From NCBI RefSeq assembly GCF_000686805.1, contig NZ_KK366018.1:571695-635694 (forward strand): a stretch of 64,000 nucleotides of DNA, written 5' to 3'. The position numbers were made by a program, and so were the translations under genes. Of this stretch, positions 7,990-16,875 are shown piece after piece. The stretch comes from Bacillus sp. UNC41MFS5 (GTDB lineage Bacteria > Bacillota > Bacilli > Bacillales_B > DSM-18226). Each line of letters starts with the position of its first letter. The stretch's first letter is position 1. The notes beneath the pieces were generated by a model. That model worked only from the letters and a program-made list of their open reading frames with translations. It had not been told where the DNA came from and ran no database searches.

Positions 7990-8273
7990 TTGGATTTGCT
8001 CCAATTGCAACTTTTAACACTCAATCAAAATTAAGTCTGAGCAAACGTGCAAACCAACGGATATATAAATGGTATACTATTAAATACTAAGACTATTATG
8101 GCTTTAATAAAGCTATCTTTATATGTTTGAACTAATGCTTTGTGTAAGCAAACTCATAATAGCTAATAAACAATCATCCAGACAAATAAGTAAAGAAAAC
8201 GAAGTAAGCTCTCCATTTTAATTGGGGAGCTTATTAATATTGGATATTTATTTTTGGCTGTCTGTAGAGTAAG
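7990..8273 (+). pseudogene. Deletion-riddled copy of the 44.75-46.01 kb membrane-protein locus
   Basis: Three blocks align in order with the locus at 44.75-46.01 kb: 7990-8100 with 44748-44862 (leader and first codons, e.g. GATGGTATACT versus AATGGTATACT); 8100-8125 with 45703-45730; and 8125-8273 with 45877-46015 (last codons, stop and terminator). The long identical run GTAAAGAAAACGAAGTAAGC and the hairpin GCTCTCC...GGGGAGC occur in both. The parts between the blocks are missing. No protein can be made. It is a relic of a duplicated gene. Confidence 0.75.
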
Positions 8274-8327
8274 TTTTGAAGGTTAGGTGCAGTGTTTGAT
8301 TTTGGATTTTACGCCGCGCTAAACTAC

Positions 8328-10958
8328 TTATCTCTCTACCCATTGGTCTAGGATACTTTGAAAAACACCCTTTTTCGAATAAAGCTCAATCTCCATGCGG
8401 GTATCCAAACGCAATACTGTCTGGAACAGGGTCCTTGAGCCATCCGGTTTAATGGCCTCAACCCTCACCCTTTGGAACGGACTGAGCGGCTCGTTCAAAC
8501 CTATAATGGAATACGTCTCTAGACCATTCAGATTCATCGATTCATAATTTTCTCCAGGCATGAATTGAAGCGGCACAATCCCCATCATAGCCAAGTTACT
8601 GCGGTGAATTCGTTCAAAACTTTCCGCGATGACTACTTTGACGCCAAGTAGGTAGGTACCCTTAGCGGCCCAATCCCTTGCACTTCCCATTCCATAGTCT
8701 TTGCCGGCTAAAATGATCAAAGGCGTATTTTCCTCTTGGTAGATCATGGATGCGGAATAGACATCCATTTCTTCCCCGCTCGGTACATAGAGGGTTGAAC
8801 CTCCTGTTTTTTCTAGTAATTTATTCTTTAGCCTTGGATGGGCAAAAGTCCCCCTGACAAGTACCTCATGATTTCCTCGGCGCGAACCGTAAGAATTGAA
8901 GTTGGCGGGTTCGACTTCTTGCTCAACAAGGTATTGTCCGGCAGTACTCTCATAAGGAATGTGGCCGACCGGAGAAATATGGTCTGTTGTAACGGAATCA
9001 CCGAGCATTAACAGGACTCTCGCTTGGTGAATATCTCCTGGCTGGTATTCTTTTATCTCCGCTTTGAAGAAAGGGGATGCTTTAAAGTAGGTGGACTGGT
9101 CATCCCACCTAAAAATCGGATGATCATCATATTCTAGACCCTGCCATTTCTCGTCCCCTACAAATACATTTTCATAGGCTTCTCGATATAAATCGGATGA
9201 AATTGTAGAATCCACTAGGCTGGCAATTTCCCCGGAACTCGGCCAAATATCCTTCAAATAAACCTCTTTTCCCAATGCAGATCTGCCCAATGGTTCTCTC
9301 GCCAAATCAATATCCATGGTGCCTGCGATAGCAAAGGCGATAACTAAAGGAGGAGAGACCAAATAGTTTGCTTTTACTAAGGCGTGAATGCGTCCTTCAA
9401 AATTACGGTTTCCACTTAATACAGCAGCAACCGTCAAACCCTGCTCCTGAATCGCATTTTCTACTTCTTCAGCCAGTTTGCCACTGTTGCCAACGCATAC
9501 TGCACATCCGTAACCAGTATGATAAAATCCCAGCTTTTCCAAATATGGAAGTAATCCTGCTTTTTGCAAATATGCCGTAACCGCCTTTGATCCAGGTGCC
9601 AAAGAAGTCTGAATGGTATTAGGTACGGTTAAGCCGTACTCCACCGCCTTCTTTGCCAAAAGCCCTGCCCCTATCATATTGAAGGGGTTTGATGTATTCG
9701 TACAGCTTGTTATGGCAGCAATCACGATAGAGCCATCCTTCAATTGCGTCCTCCGGGTATTCATCCCGTTAGACCTACGTGAAAGGGACTTGGGAAACGA
9801 TTGTCTTACCGCAGAAATCGGCATTCTGTCTTGCGGTCGACTTGGACCCGAAACACTTGCTTCCACCGTCTGTATATCAAACCTTATGAAATCAGAATAA
9901 GCTTTCCCATTTCCACTGGAATCGGGTATATGAAATAATCCTTGTTCTTTACAATATCGCTCCACAAGATCTACTTCCTCATCTTGTTTGCCCGTCATAC
10001 GTAAAAATTTTAACGTCTCTTCATCAACCGGAAAGAAGCCGCAAGTTGCCCCATATTCTGGCGCCATATTGGAAATGGTCGCCCGATCGGGGAGGGAGAG
10101 CCTCTTCAAGCTGGGACCAAAAAATTCGACAAATTTACCCACGACATTGTGCTTTCTTAGGAGCTCCGTTATCGTTAAGGCAATATCTGTCGCCGTAACT
10201 CCCTCGTTCAGCTGCCCAGTAATTTCTACCCCTACCACATCAGGTACTGACATACTAACTGGGATACCTAGCATGGCTGCCTCCGCTTCGATTCCTCCAA
10301 CCCCCCACCCCAGCACTCCTAACGCATTCACCATTGTGGTATGGGAATCCGTACCTATTACCATTTCAGGATAAGCGATGCTCTCATCATTTTGATTCGT
10401 TAATTGTACGACTTTGGTCAAGCATTCCAAATTAACTTGATGGATGATGCCATTAGCCGGGGGGATAACGCGAAAGTCTTCGAAGGATTGCTGCGCCCAT
10501 TTTAAAAACCTGTATCTTTCCTGATTTCGTTCATATTCTATATGAAGATTGTTTGAAAAAGCAGATGCCGATCCATAGTAATCAACTTGAACCGAATGAT
10601 CGATAACCAAATCAACGGGAATGACGGGATTAACGTGACTTGGATCGATTCCTTCCTCCATCAGTCGTTGACGAAGCGACACCAAGTCGACTAAAGCCGG
10701 AACACCCGATGCATCTTGCATAATAACTCGTGTGGGCACAAGCGGAATTTCAACCGATTCATCGGAGCTTCTTGAAGCCACTCGGATCAAATCCAGTTCT
10801 GTAAGCCCGAGTCTGCTTTGATTTCGCATGAGCGATTCAAGCAGAATCATCGTCGTATATGGCAAGTCATCCACATTCACAATACCACTTTGTCCCAACG
10901 ACTGCAGACTGTTAATGGTAATCGATCCATTGGCAGTACTTAACATTTGCTGATACAC
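8328..10958 (-). CDS. Aconitase-family hydratase (single-chain AcnA type), catabolic paralogue
   Basis: 876 residues, full AcnA length. Visible features: HSVQVDYYG; GTDSHTTMVNALGVLGWGVGGIEAEA; the 4Fe-4S cysteines in SCTNTSNPFN and GCAVCVGNSG; and the C-terminal swivelling domain with LGDSVTTDHISPVG, YGSRRGNHEVLVRGTFAHPRLKN and GKDYGMGSARDWAAKG. The GTG start has GGGGGA 6 nt upstream. It is the last gene of the gentisate/CoA-lyase operon. The placement argues for a pathway hydratase (for example maleate to D-malate, or citraconate to D-citramalate) rather than the TCA aconitase, but sequence alone cannot exclude aconitate or methylcitrate chemistry. Confidence 0.8.
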   Translation of the reverse strand: MYQQMLSTANGSITINSLQSLGQSGIVNVDDLPYTTMILLESLMRNQSRLGLTELDLIRVASRSSDESVEIPLVPTRVIMQDASGVPALVDLVSLRQRLMEEGIDPSHVNPVIPVDLVIDHSVQVDYYGSASAFSNNLHIEYERNQERYRFLKWAQQSFEDFRVIPPANGIIHQVNLECLTKVVQLTNQNDESIAYPEMVIGTDSHTTMVNALGVLGWGVGGIEAEAAMLGIPVSMSVPDVVGVEITGQLNEGVTATDIALTITELLRKHNVVGKFVEFFGPSLKRLSLPDRATISNMAPEYGATCGFFPVDEETLKFLRMTGKQDEEVDLVERYCKEQGLFHIPDSSGNGKAYSDFIRFDIQTVEASVSGPSRPQDRMPISAVRQSFPKSLSRRSNGMNTRRTQLKDGSIVIAAITSCTNTSNPFNMIGAGLLAKKAVEYGLTVPNTIQTSLAPGSKAVTAYLQKAGLLPYLEKLGFYHTGYGCAVCVGNSGKLAEEVENAIQEQGLTVAAVLSGNRNFEGRIHALVKANYLVSPPLVIAFAIAGTMDIDLAREPLGRSALGKEVYLKDIWPSSGEIASLVDSTISSDLYREAYENVFVGDEKWQGLEYDDHPIFRWDDQSTYFKASPFFKAEIKEYQPGDIHQARVLLMLGDSVTTDHISPVGHIPYESTAGQYLVEQEVEPANFNSYGSRRGNHEVLVRGTFAHPRLKNKLLEKTGGSTLYVPSGEEMDVYSASMIYQEENTPLIILAGKDYGMGSARDWAAKGTYLLGVKVVIAESFERIHRSNLAMMGIVPLQFMPGENYESMNLNGLETYSIIGLNEPLSPFQRVRVEAIKPDGSRTLFQTVLRLDTRMEIELYSKKGVFQSILDQWVER

Positions 10959-10982
10959 TCGTAATCCCCCATTTCTCCCTAA

Positions 10983-11924
10983 CTATAACTTCACTTTTTG
11001 CTGAGCCTTTGGACTTGCAGATAAGTCCGAACATTTGCCTGCTTTCAAAACAAAGCTGTCTACATATTGCGGAAGACTCTGCTGAATATCCTTTGCCGCC
11101 TCCAGTACGCTATTTAATGAAACACCGGTATGAATTCCCATTTCCTCAAATCCGTGAATCAAATCCTCAGAAGCTATATTGCCGCTCGCTCCGGGTGCAT
11201 AAGGACAGCCTCCCAATCCGCCAGTGGAGCTGTCAAAATGAACAATGCCTTCCTCCCATCCGGCCACGGCATTGGCAAATGCCATGCCTCTTGTATTATG
11301 AAGATGAAGGGAAAAAGTGAAGTCCGGAAATCTCCTTATTAATTCACGAACATTGTTTTTAATTCGCAATGGATTTGCCATACCCGTTGTATCCGCAAGT
11401 GAAACTTCCTTAATTCCTAAGGTACGATACCAATCACATATCATCACAAGACGTTCAACTGGAATTTCACCTTCATAGGGGCATCCAAACGCAACAGAGA
11501 TCGACCCCGATACCTTCATGCCGTTTTTTTCTGCTAGATCAACTAGCGGTTCAAACTTCTGAAAAGCCTCTAGCGTCTTGCAGTTTGCATTGCTTATGCT
11601 ATGGGAATCGGAAGCAGACAGCATCAGCTTCACCTTGTCTACGCCAGCTTCAATGGCTCTTTCCAAACCGCGGGTATTTGGAACCAGCGCCCTCAGCTTC
11701 ACATGTTCCGAGCGTTTGATTCTTTTCAACACTTCATCCGCATCTTTCAATTGCGGAATCGCTTTGGGATGAACAAAAGAAGTAACCTCAATCTGTTTGT
11801 GGCTGCAATCAATCAGTTGATTAATAATTCTGACTTTTTCTTCCGTTGGAATCCATTCACTGACGCTTTGAAACCCGTCCCTTGGACAAACCTCAGTAAT
11901 TATAATCTCTCTATTACTCGCCAA
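10983..11924 (-). CDS. HMG-CoA lyase-family enzyme 1 (possible citramalyl-CoA lyase)
   Basis: 313-residue TIM-barrel lyase. All family motifs are present: CPRDGFQ near the N-terminus (catalytic Arg-Asp), IEVTSFVHPK, SASDSHS, LADTTGMA, metal-binding HLHNTRGM, and the flexible-loop cysteine in GGLGGCPYAPGASGN. The family splits 3-hydroxy-3-methyl acyl-CoAs to acetyl-CoA plus a 2- or 3-oxo acid, with a divalent metal. (R)-citramalyl-CoA lyase of Chloroflexus belongs to the same family and is paired there with a family III CoA-transferase, as here. The gene is 14 nt after the CoA-transferase. The TTG start follows GGAGTG. The choice between HMG-CoA and citramalyl-CoA is inference. Confidence 0.8.
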   Translation of the reverse strand: MASNREIIITEVCPRDGFQSVSEWIPTEEKVRIINQLIDCSHKQIEVTSFVHPKAIPQLKDADEVLKRIKRSEHVKLRALVPNTRGLERAIEAGVDKVKLMLSASDSHSISNANCKTLEAFQKFEPLVDLAEKNGMKVSGSISVAFGCPYEGEIPVERLVMICDWYRTLGIKEVSLADTTGMANPLRIKNNVRELIRRFPDFTFSLHLHNTRGMAFANAVAGWEEGIVHFDSSTGGLGGCPYAPGASGNIASEDLIHGFEEMGIHTGVSLNSVLEAAKDIQQSLPQYVDSFVLKAGKCSDLSASPKAQQKVKL

Positions 11925-11938
11925 GTTCGAACACTCCT

Positions 11939-13150
11939 TTATATCACTTTTTTCTCTTTTAAACTAGCAATGGTTCCTTCGTCCAACTCCAAGAGTTTTG
12001 TTAGAATTTCATCATTATGCTCGCCTAAATCCGGAGCAATTTGCCTGATGGAACCCGGTGTTTCAGAAAATTTTGGAACAACGCCTGGGATCTTGACTTT
12101 ACCCAGACGCGGATGGTCGACTTCAACAATATTTTCTCTCGCCTGATACTGAGGATTTTCAAAAATATCCTTGATGCTGTAGATTTGACTCATCGGTACG
12201 CCGCATTCGTCTAGGAGATGCTGCAGTTCATCCTTTGTTTTCGATTTCACCCAATCGGAGACAATCCCATTGACTTCATCAAATCGCGTCAAACGGACCG
12301 AGTTGGTATGATAGCGTTCATCCGTCAGCATATCTTCCCGTTTCATGGCTTTTGCCAAACGCTCAAAGGTCTTGTCGGAGCTCGTAACCAAAATCACCCA
12401 CTGTCCATCCTTGGTCAGAAAATTCCCTGCAGGTGCTGAATGACCACTCAATCCCGGTGATCTCTCTTTAATGGTTCCAGTCTGATCATAGTCCGTCACC
12501 AAAAATTCCATCATTCTGAACATCGATTCATATAAGCTGACATCTACATATTGACCTGACCCTTGCTCCTGACAATCCCTGTGATACAAGGCTGTAACCG
12601 CAGCAAAAGCAACATAAATCCCCGTAACATAATCAGTTAAGGAAAAAGAAGGGCTGATCGGCGGGCGATCAGGGTATCCATGCAAATACGTAAAACCACT
12701 GAAGGCTGTGGCTGGTGTGCCGAAACCTGCTTTGTGTGAATAAGGGCCGGTCTGTCCATAACCTGTTACCCTGATCATAACTAAATCAGGATTGATTTTT
12801 CTCAGATCCTCATAGCCAATCCCCCATTTTTCCAATGTTCCGGTTCTGAAGTTTTCAATGACCATATCAGATTTGCTAACCAGTTTTCTTAGTATTTCCT
12901 TGCCCTCTTCCTGGTGCAAATCCAACGTAATTGATTTCTTATTACGAGCCATACCAGGCCATCTTAATCCTTCTCCTTTATAATAGGGTCCTAGATTACG
13001 CAGTGGGTCACCGACATCGGGCATTTCTATTTTAATGACTTCTGCACCAAAATCACCAAGAAGTGTAGCACCATAGGGAGCCGCAATAACGGTTGACAAA
13101 TCGAGAATACGGATACCCTCTAAGGGACCTTTCGATTTATTGAATTTCAT
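11939..13150 (-). CDS. Family III CoA-transferase (CaiB/Frc-like) 1
   Basis: 403 residues. N-terminal LEGIRILDLSTVIAAPYGATLLGDFGAEVIKIE, RNKKSITLDLH, FRTGTLEKWG and GYGQTGPYS are diagnostic. The catalytic aspartate is expected in SLTDYVTG (about 185). The enzyme moves CoA between carboxylates, for example succinyl-CoA to a dicarboxylate such as D-citramalate, and the next gene would cleave the product. It is in the same operon as the gentisate genes, 133 nt after the hydroxylase. The ribosome site is weak, and initiation may rely on coupling. The acceptor acid is not known. Confidence 0.85.
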   Translation of the reverse strand: MKFNKSKGPLEGIRILDLSTVIAAPYGATLLGDFGAEVIKIEMPDVGDPLRNLGPYYKGEGLRWPGMARNKKSITLDLHQEEGKEILRKLVSKSDMVIENFRTGTLEKWGIGYEDLRKINPDLVMIRVTGYGQTGPYSHKAGFGTPATAFSGFTYLHGYPDRPPISPSFSLTDYVTGIYVAFAAVTALYHRDCQEQGSGQYVDVSLYESMFRMMEFLVTDYDQTGTIKERSPGLSGHSAPAGNFLTKDGQWVILVTSSDKTFERLAKAMKREDMLTDERYHTNSVRLTRFDEVNGIVSDWVKSKTKDELQHLLDECGVPMSQIYSIKDIFENPQYQARENIVEVDHPRLGKVKIPGVVPKFSETPGSIRQIAPDLGEHNDEILTKLLELDEGTIASLKEKKVI

Positions 13151-13212
13151 GTATGATCACGCCCTTGAATTTATATAAAATCAAATGATTTCTCTTCAAA
13201 AAAGGTATACGT

Positions 13213-13250
13213 AAAGGCTATATCCAAATGCATAAAGGAATATAGCCTTT
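13213..13250. terminator. Perfect 11-bp hairpin between hydroxylase and CoA-transferase genes
   Basis: AAAGGCTATAT (13213-13223) pairs with ATATAGCCTTT (13240-13250) across a 16-nt loop. No T-run follows directly on the minus strand, so it is more likely an mRNA-processing or attenuating structure inside the operon than a full terminator. Confidence 0.45.
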
Positions 13251-13283
13251 GAAATACTTGAGTTAGAACCTACCAATTTATTT

Positions 13284-14471
13284 TTAAACAGTGGTAAGCA
13301 CTCTCTCTTTGTATAGCCAATCTAAATAGTTGTAATCGTCTGCTGAACGGTTCAGCATGATTGTATTACGCAGAAGTCTTGTAACCGAATCTTCTGCATG
13401 CTTGATTTCTCCCCAAGTCCGTGCTCCACGCTGCACCTGTGCCGTTCTTGGAATGCGTTCTTGTTGGTATTCGTCCAATGCTTTCGCTATATTTGAACCG
13501 TTCGCACGCATTTTTTCTGTTAAACAAACTGCATCTTCAAGCGCTTGACAAGCCCCTTGTGCAAGATATTGCAGCATCGCATGAGCGCTATCTCCTAGCA
13601 GCGTTACGCGATTGGTTGACCATTTTTCCAGTGGTTCGATATCAAACAGCTTTGTGACCAAACCGCGTTCTGCAAACTTCAGTGATTCATTAATGGTCGA
13701 ACAACTATCGCTAAACATCTGATGGAGTTCCTCCACAGTCCCCCAATCATCGGAGTTCTCATTAAATTTGTAGCTTTTGAATACCGCTACTTGGTTTATA
13801 ACACTCTTATGACGCACCGGATACTGTACCAAGTGAATGCCAGGTCCAATCCACGTTAATTTCTCGTCCCAATCGATATCAATCGTCATTTCCGACATCG
13901 GAACAGTAAAGCGATATGCCACATACTGAGAGATAACTGGATCTGCCTGACTTACTAGTTTACGTGCCATCGAACGGATACCATCCGCACCGATGACTGT
14001 TTCCGCTTGCAGTACCGCTCCGTTTTCACAACGTAATTCTACATAATCAGCGAATTCTTCAACGGATTCCAATTTATGATTGGTAAAAAATGAAACATTA
14101 TCTAAAGATTGACAAGCCTTCAGCAAAACACTATGCAAATCAGAACGATGGATAACAATGTACGGATATCCGAAACGCTCACGGAATGAATCTCCAAATT
14201 GAACGGCCGACAGCTCCTTGCCGCTTAACGCGTCCATGAACACATGACGGCGAGGAAACACCGCCAGTTTATAGACTTCATCCAGTACTCCCAAAGCATC
14301 AAGCGCCCGTAGGCCGTTCGGACCTACCTGCAATCCGGCGCCAACCTCACCAAACTGTGGCGCCTGCTCGAGCAGTGTTACTTTTTTTCCTAATTTAGCA
14401 ATTCCGTAAGCAGCAGCTAAACCCCCTATTCCACCACCTACAACGATAACCTCTTTAACTTCTCCCACCAT
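13284..14471 (-). CDS. FAD-dependent 3-hydroxybenzoate 6-hydroxylase (probable)
   Basis: 395-residue group A flavoprotein monooxygenase. GGGIGGLAAAYGIAKLGKKVTLLEQ near the start binds the FAD ADP part, VIGADGIRS is the DG motif, and LLGDSAHAMLQYLAQGACQALEDA is the GD motif. Single-component enzymes of this family use NAD(P)H to hydroxylate phenolic acids. The next gene upstream in the operon, 27 nt away, is gentisate 1,2-dioxygenase, so para-hydroxylation of 3-hydroxybenzoate to gentisate is the best assignment. Salicylate 5- or 1-hydroxylation and 6-hydroxynicotinate hydroxylation are the alternatives. The start was set at the ATG (14469-14471); a GTG two codons earlier is possible. Confidence 0.75.
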   Translation of the reverse strand: MVGEVKEVIVVGGGIGGLAAAYGIAKLGKKVTLLEQAPQFGEVGAGLQVGPNGLRALDALGVLDEVYKLAVFPRRHVFMDALSGKELSAVQFGDSFRERFGYPYIVIHRSDLHSVLLKACQSLDNVSFFTNHKLESVEEFADYVELRCENGAVLQAETVIGADGIRSMARKLVSQADPVISQYVAYRFTVPMSEMTIDIDWDEKLTWIGPGIHLVQYPVRHKSVINQVAVFKSYKFNENSDDWGTVEELHQMFSDSCSTINESLKFAERGLVTKLFDIEPLEKWSTNRVTLLGDSAHAMLQYLAQGACQALEDAVCLTEKMRANGSNIAKALDEYQQERIPRTAQVQRGARTWGEIKHAEDSVTRLLRNTIMLNRSADDYNYLDWLYKERVLTTV

Positions 14472-14504
14472 AATCACCCCATATATTAAATTAGATTATT
14501 TCTA

Positions 14505-15644
14505 CTAATCTATTGCTATTACATCTGAGAGTTCAGGCTCAAAAACTGATAGAATCTCCTGGTAACCGCCATTTTCTGGATAAGCTTCTTCTCGTTCAAA
14601 GCCAAAAGGCTCCAAAATTGGCAGATCGTTCGTAGAAAACAAAAATGCCTCTTCTGTTTCAGATGTATTCACATGCTCATGCCATGTCCAGGCCGGCAGT
14701 GCGAAGAAGTCGCCTGCTTCCCAGTCAAAACGAACACCGTTCATCACCGTATACCCGCTTCCCTTGTGCACATGATATACCGAGCTGTGCATATGGCGAT
14801 GCGCTTTTCCCCTATATTGAATCGGCAGCTTCTGCATTCTGGCGCCGACTCTTCCATTTGCGTCCTTGCCGGTGGATGGATTGATATATTCCACGGCGAA
14901 TCCGTCGCATGGATCTGGAGGTAATTCACTCTGTCCATCCAATGCTTGTTTCGTTAAATCCCATGTATATCGACCGAGCGGTGCAGGTGATGGCTTGCGA
15001 TCCGAAATCGGCCTTACCATCCCACCCGCATAACGCTTTGTGCCGTAATCATCAGGAAACTCAACCGGCTGCTGTTCCTGCGGATACAGTTCGAAGAATG
15101 AACTTGTCAGTGCCGAAGTGAATGGGATATCTAAACAGTCCATCCACAGTACCGTTTCGTTTCCTTCATTTAAATGGTCGTGCCAGCACCACTCCGGCGT
15201 AATCACGTAGTCCCCCGGTTCGAAATGATATTTTACACCGTTCACAATGCCGGATGCACCCTGGCCTTCCATAATAAACCGCAGTGCTGAAGTCATATGC
15301 CTGTGAGATGGAGCGATTTCCCCTGGATTAAGCGCTTGAACGGCAGCATAAAGCGTTTGCGTTGCCCCGCCCCATCCGTGTGGCTCCAAATGCTTCATAC
15401 CCGGATTGATTAAATACACGGCTCGCCGATCAATGGATCCCGTCCCTACCTCGAGTAGCTCCTTGGCTTTATCTAGAGCTTCGAGGATTTGCTTCTTTTT
15501 CCACAAATATGGAACCGCTCGCGGCTTTGGCTGATGTGAGCTGAATACGGAAGCCCATAAAGGGCCCATATTCTTATCATTAAGCTCCTGGTGGAAATCC
15601 AACAATTCTGTTGTCCATTGTTGTTTTAATTTATGTTCCGACAT
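14505..15644 (-). CDS. Gentisate 1,2-dioxygenase
   Basis: 379-residue bicupin ring-cleaving dioxygenase. The first cupin has the Fe(II) ligands in SHRHMTSALRFI (HxH) and WCWHDH (distal His). The second cupin repeats the pattern as AHRHMHSSVYHV and WTWHEH. It adds O2 between C1 and the carboxyl-bearing C2 of gentisate to give maleylpyruvate. Length and motif spacing match the gentisate dioxygenase/salicylate 1,2-dioxygenase family. It is flanked by the ring hydroxylase and the acylpyruvate hydrolase, which supports gentisate as substrate. A methylgentisate cannot be excluded. The ribosome site is GAGGGG, and a 133-nt gap separates it from the Spo0E-like gene, so it may have an extra promoter. 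Confidence 0.88.
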   Translation of the reverse strand: MSEHKLKQQWTTELLDFHQELNDKNMGPLWASVFSSHQPKPRAVPYLWKKKQILEALDKAKELLEVGTGSIDRRAVYLINPGMKHLEPHGWGGATQTLYAAVQALNPGEIAPSHRHMTSALRFIMEGQGASGIVNGVKYHFEPGDYVITPEWCWHDHLNEGNETVLWMDCLDIPFTSALTSSFFELYPQEQQPVEFPDDYGTKRYAGGMVRPISDRKPSPAPLGRYTWDLTKQALDGQSELPPDPCDGFAVEYINPSTGKDANGRVGARMQKLPIQYRGKAHRHMHSSVYHVHKGSGYTVMNGVRFDWEAGDFFALPAWTWHEHVNTSETEEAFLFSTNDLPILEPFGFEREEAYPENGGYQEILSVFEPELSDVIAID

Positions 15645-15777
15645 ATTACTTCCCCTCTTTCGTAATATCGTACAGTAACAATAAAGTCATTAAGTAGTCT
15701 CATACTCGAATCATATCGTATTAATTTAAACAAAAAGTAGATGTAAAAATAAGGATAAAAAAATAAAGTGCTAATAT

Positions 15778-15969
15778 TCAAATAATTCCATTTCTATTAA
15801 ACGCCATTTCTCTCGTTTCATTTTGATAAATCATGATGAGTTTATCTAATTTCTGACTATAGTAAATTGTCCTATGACTATTTATACCAGTTGCTGCCGC
15901 AGACTGGATCATTTCATTTCTCAGTTTCTTGATCCTGTGTTCTAATTTATCTAGTTCTGTATAAACCAT
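15778..15969 (-). CDS. Spo0E-like aspartyl-phosphate phosphatase
   Basis: 63-residue two-helix hairpin protein. Residues 5-20 form helix 1 (LDKLEHRIKKLRNEMIQSA). Residues 35-50 hold the family signature SQKLDKLIMIYQ (S-Q-x-L-D-x-L-I). The Spo0E/YnzD/YisI family dephosphorylates Spo0A-P or related response regulators and delays sporulation. The ATG at 15967-15969 has AGGAG 7-8 nt upstream; longer frames that begin inside the neighbouring hydrolase gene lack such a site. It sits 37 nt after the acylpyruvate hydrolase and before gentisate dioxygenase, an odd place for a sporulation phosphatase. The specific response regulator is unknown. Confidence 0.8.
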   Translation of the reverse strand: MVYTELDKLEHRIKKLRNEMIQSAAATGINSHRTIYYSQKLDKLIMIYQNETREMAFNRNGII

Positions 15970-16006
15970 ATGAATTCTCCTAGCTGTCTGTATACAAATA
16001 TAAAGA

Positions 16007-16840
16007 TTAAATTCCGGGCTTATAGTCCACTTGTACAGAAAATTCACCGATTCTTTCGATGTGAATGCGAACAGTATCACCTTTCGTAATCGGAGCCACT
16101 CCCTCCGGAGTACCTGTCGTGACAATATCCCCAGGAAGAAGAGTCATTACACTGGAAGCTGCCTCAAAAAATCTATAGCAATCGTATATAAGATCACTCG
16201 TGTTGGCTGATTGTCTGATTTCATCATTAACCCACAGATTCATTTGCAGCTGATTCGGGTTTTCCACTTCATCACCCGTCACAATCCATGGACCGATTGG
16301 AGTAAAGGTATCAAAGGATTTACGCCATGGCCGATCTTCCTTACCGCGGACCGTAATGTCCATTAAAGCAAGGTATCCGAAGATGTACTTAGACGCATCC
16401 TCCGCCTTTACATCCTTTGCCTCCTTACCGACTACGAAAGCAATTTCCGCTTCATGATCCACTCTTCGGTCTCTGAACGGCAGCAGCACCGTTTCATCAG
16501 GTCCAATAATCGAAGAAGGCGATTTGAGGAAAAATCCGAGACCGTCCACCGTTGAAGCGGTGTTCATCTCTTGTTTGTGCAGGATATAATTGATAGGAGC
16601 TGCTACTATTTTACTCGGATTTGGGACAGGGGCACGAAGCGACACGTCCGATACTTGATTAATAGGACAAGACCCTAGGCCAGTTTCAATTTTTGGTTTC
16701 AAAGCTTCGAATTCTCCCATCAGCTTGACTAGGGAGGCTTGCGGTTCCTCGTTGTTCCAAGATGTTAATTCAGTAATATCGATCACACTGCTGCCATCGA
16801 CAACACCAACGCGATTTTCGTTGAACAATGCAATTTTCAT
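16007..16840 (-). CDS. Fumarylacetoacetase-family hydrolase (maleyl/fumarylpyruvate hydrolase)
   Basis: 277 residues with the N-terminal small domain and a C-terminal FAH fold. Metal ligands are seen in VDHEAEIAFVVG (E-x-E) and ALMDITVRG (Asp). Other family marks are KSFDTFTPIGPWIV and LLPGDIVTTGTPEGV. It would hydrolyse the C-C bond of the gentisate ring-cleavage product to pyruvate plus maleate or fumarate. No maleylpyruvate isomerase is encoded in the window, so either a bacillithiol-type isomerase lies elsewhere or maleylpyruvate is hydrolysed directly, as reported for HbzF of Pseudomonas alcaligenes. GGAAGGAG lies 7 nt before the ATG. It is 35 nt after the MmgE/PrpD gene. Confidence 0.82.
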   Translation of the reverse strand: MKIALFNENRVGVVDGSSVIDITELTSWNNEEPQASLVKLMGEFEALKPKIETGLGSCPINQVSDVSLRAPVPNPSKIVAAPINYILHKQEMNTASTVDGLGFFLKSPSSIIGPDETVLLPFRDRRVDHEAEIAFVVGKEAKDVKAEDASKYIFGYLALMDITVRGKEDRPWRKSFDTFTPIGPWIVTGDEVENPNQLQMNLWVNDEIRQSANTSDLIYDCYRFFEAASSVMTLLPGDIVTTGTPEGVAPITKGDTVRIHIERIGEFSVQVDYKPGI

Positions 16841-16875
16841 TAATATACTCCTTCCATTTGATTCCTACATTGAAA

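Noticed and set aside
11601..12146. 181-codon plus-strand frame spanning the lyase and CoA-transferase genes
   Set aside because: Antisense to two genes with complete catalytic motifs; no ribosome site or recognisable domain.
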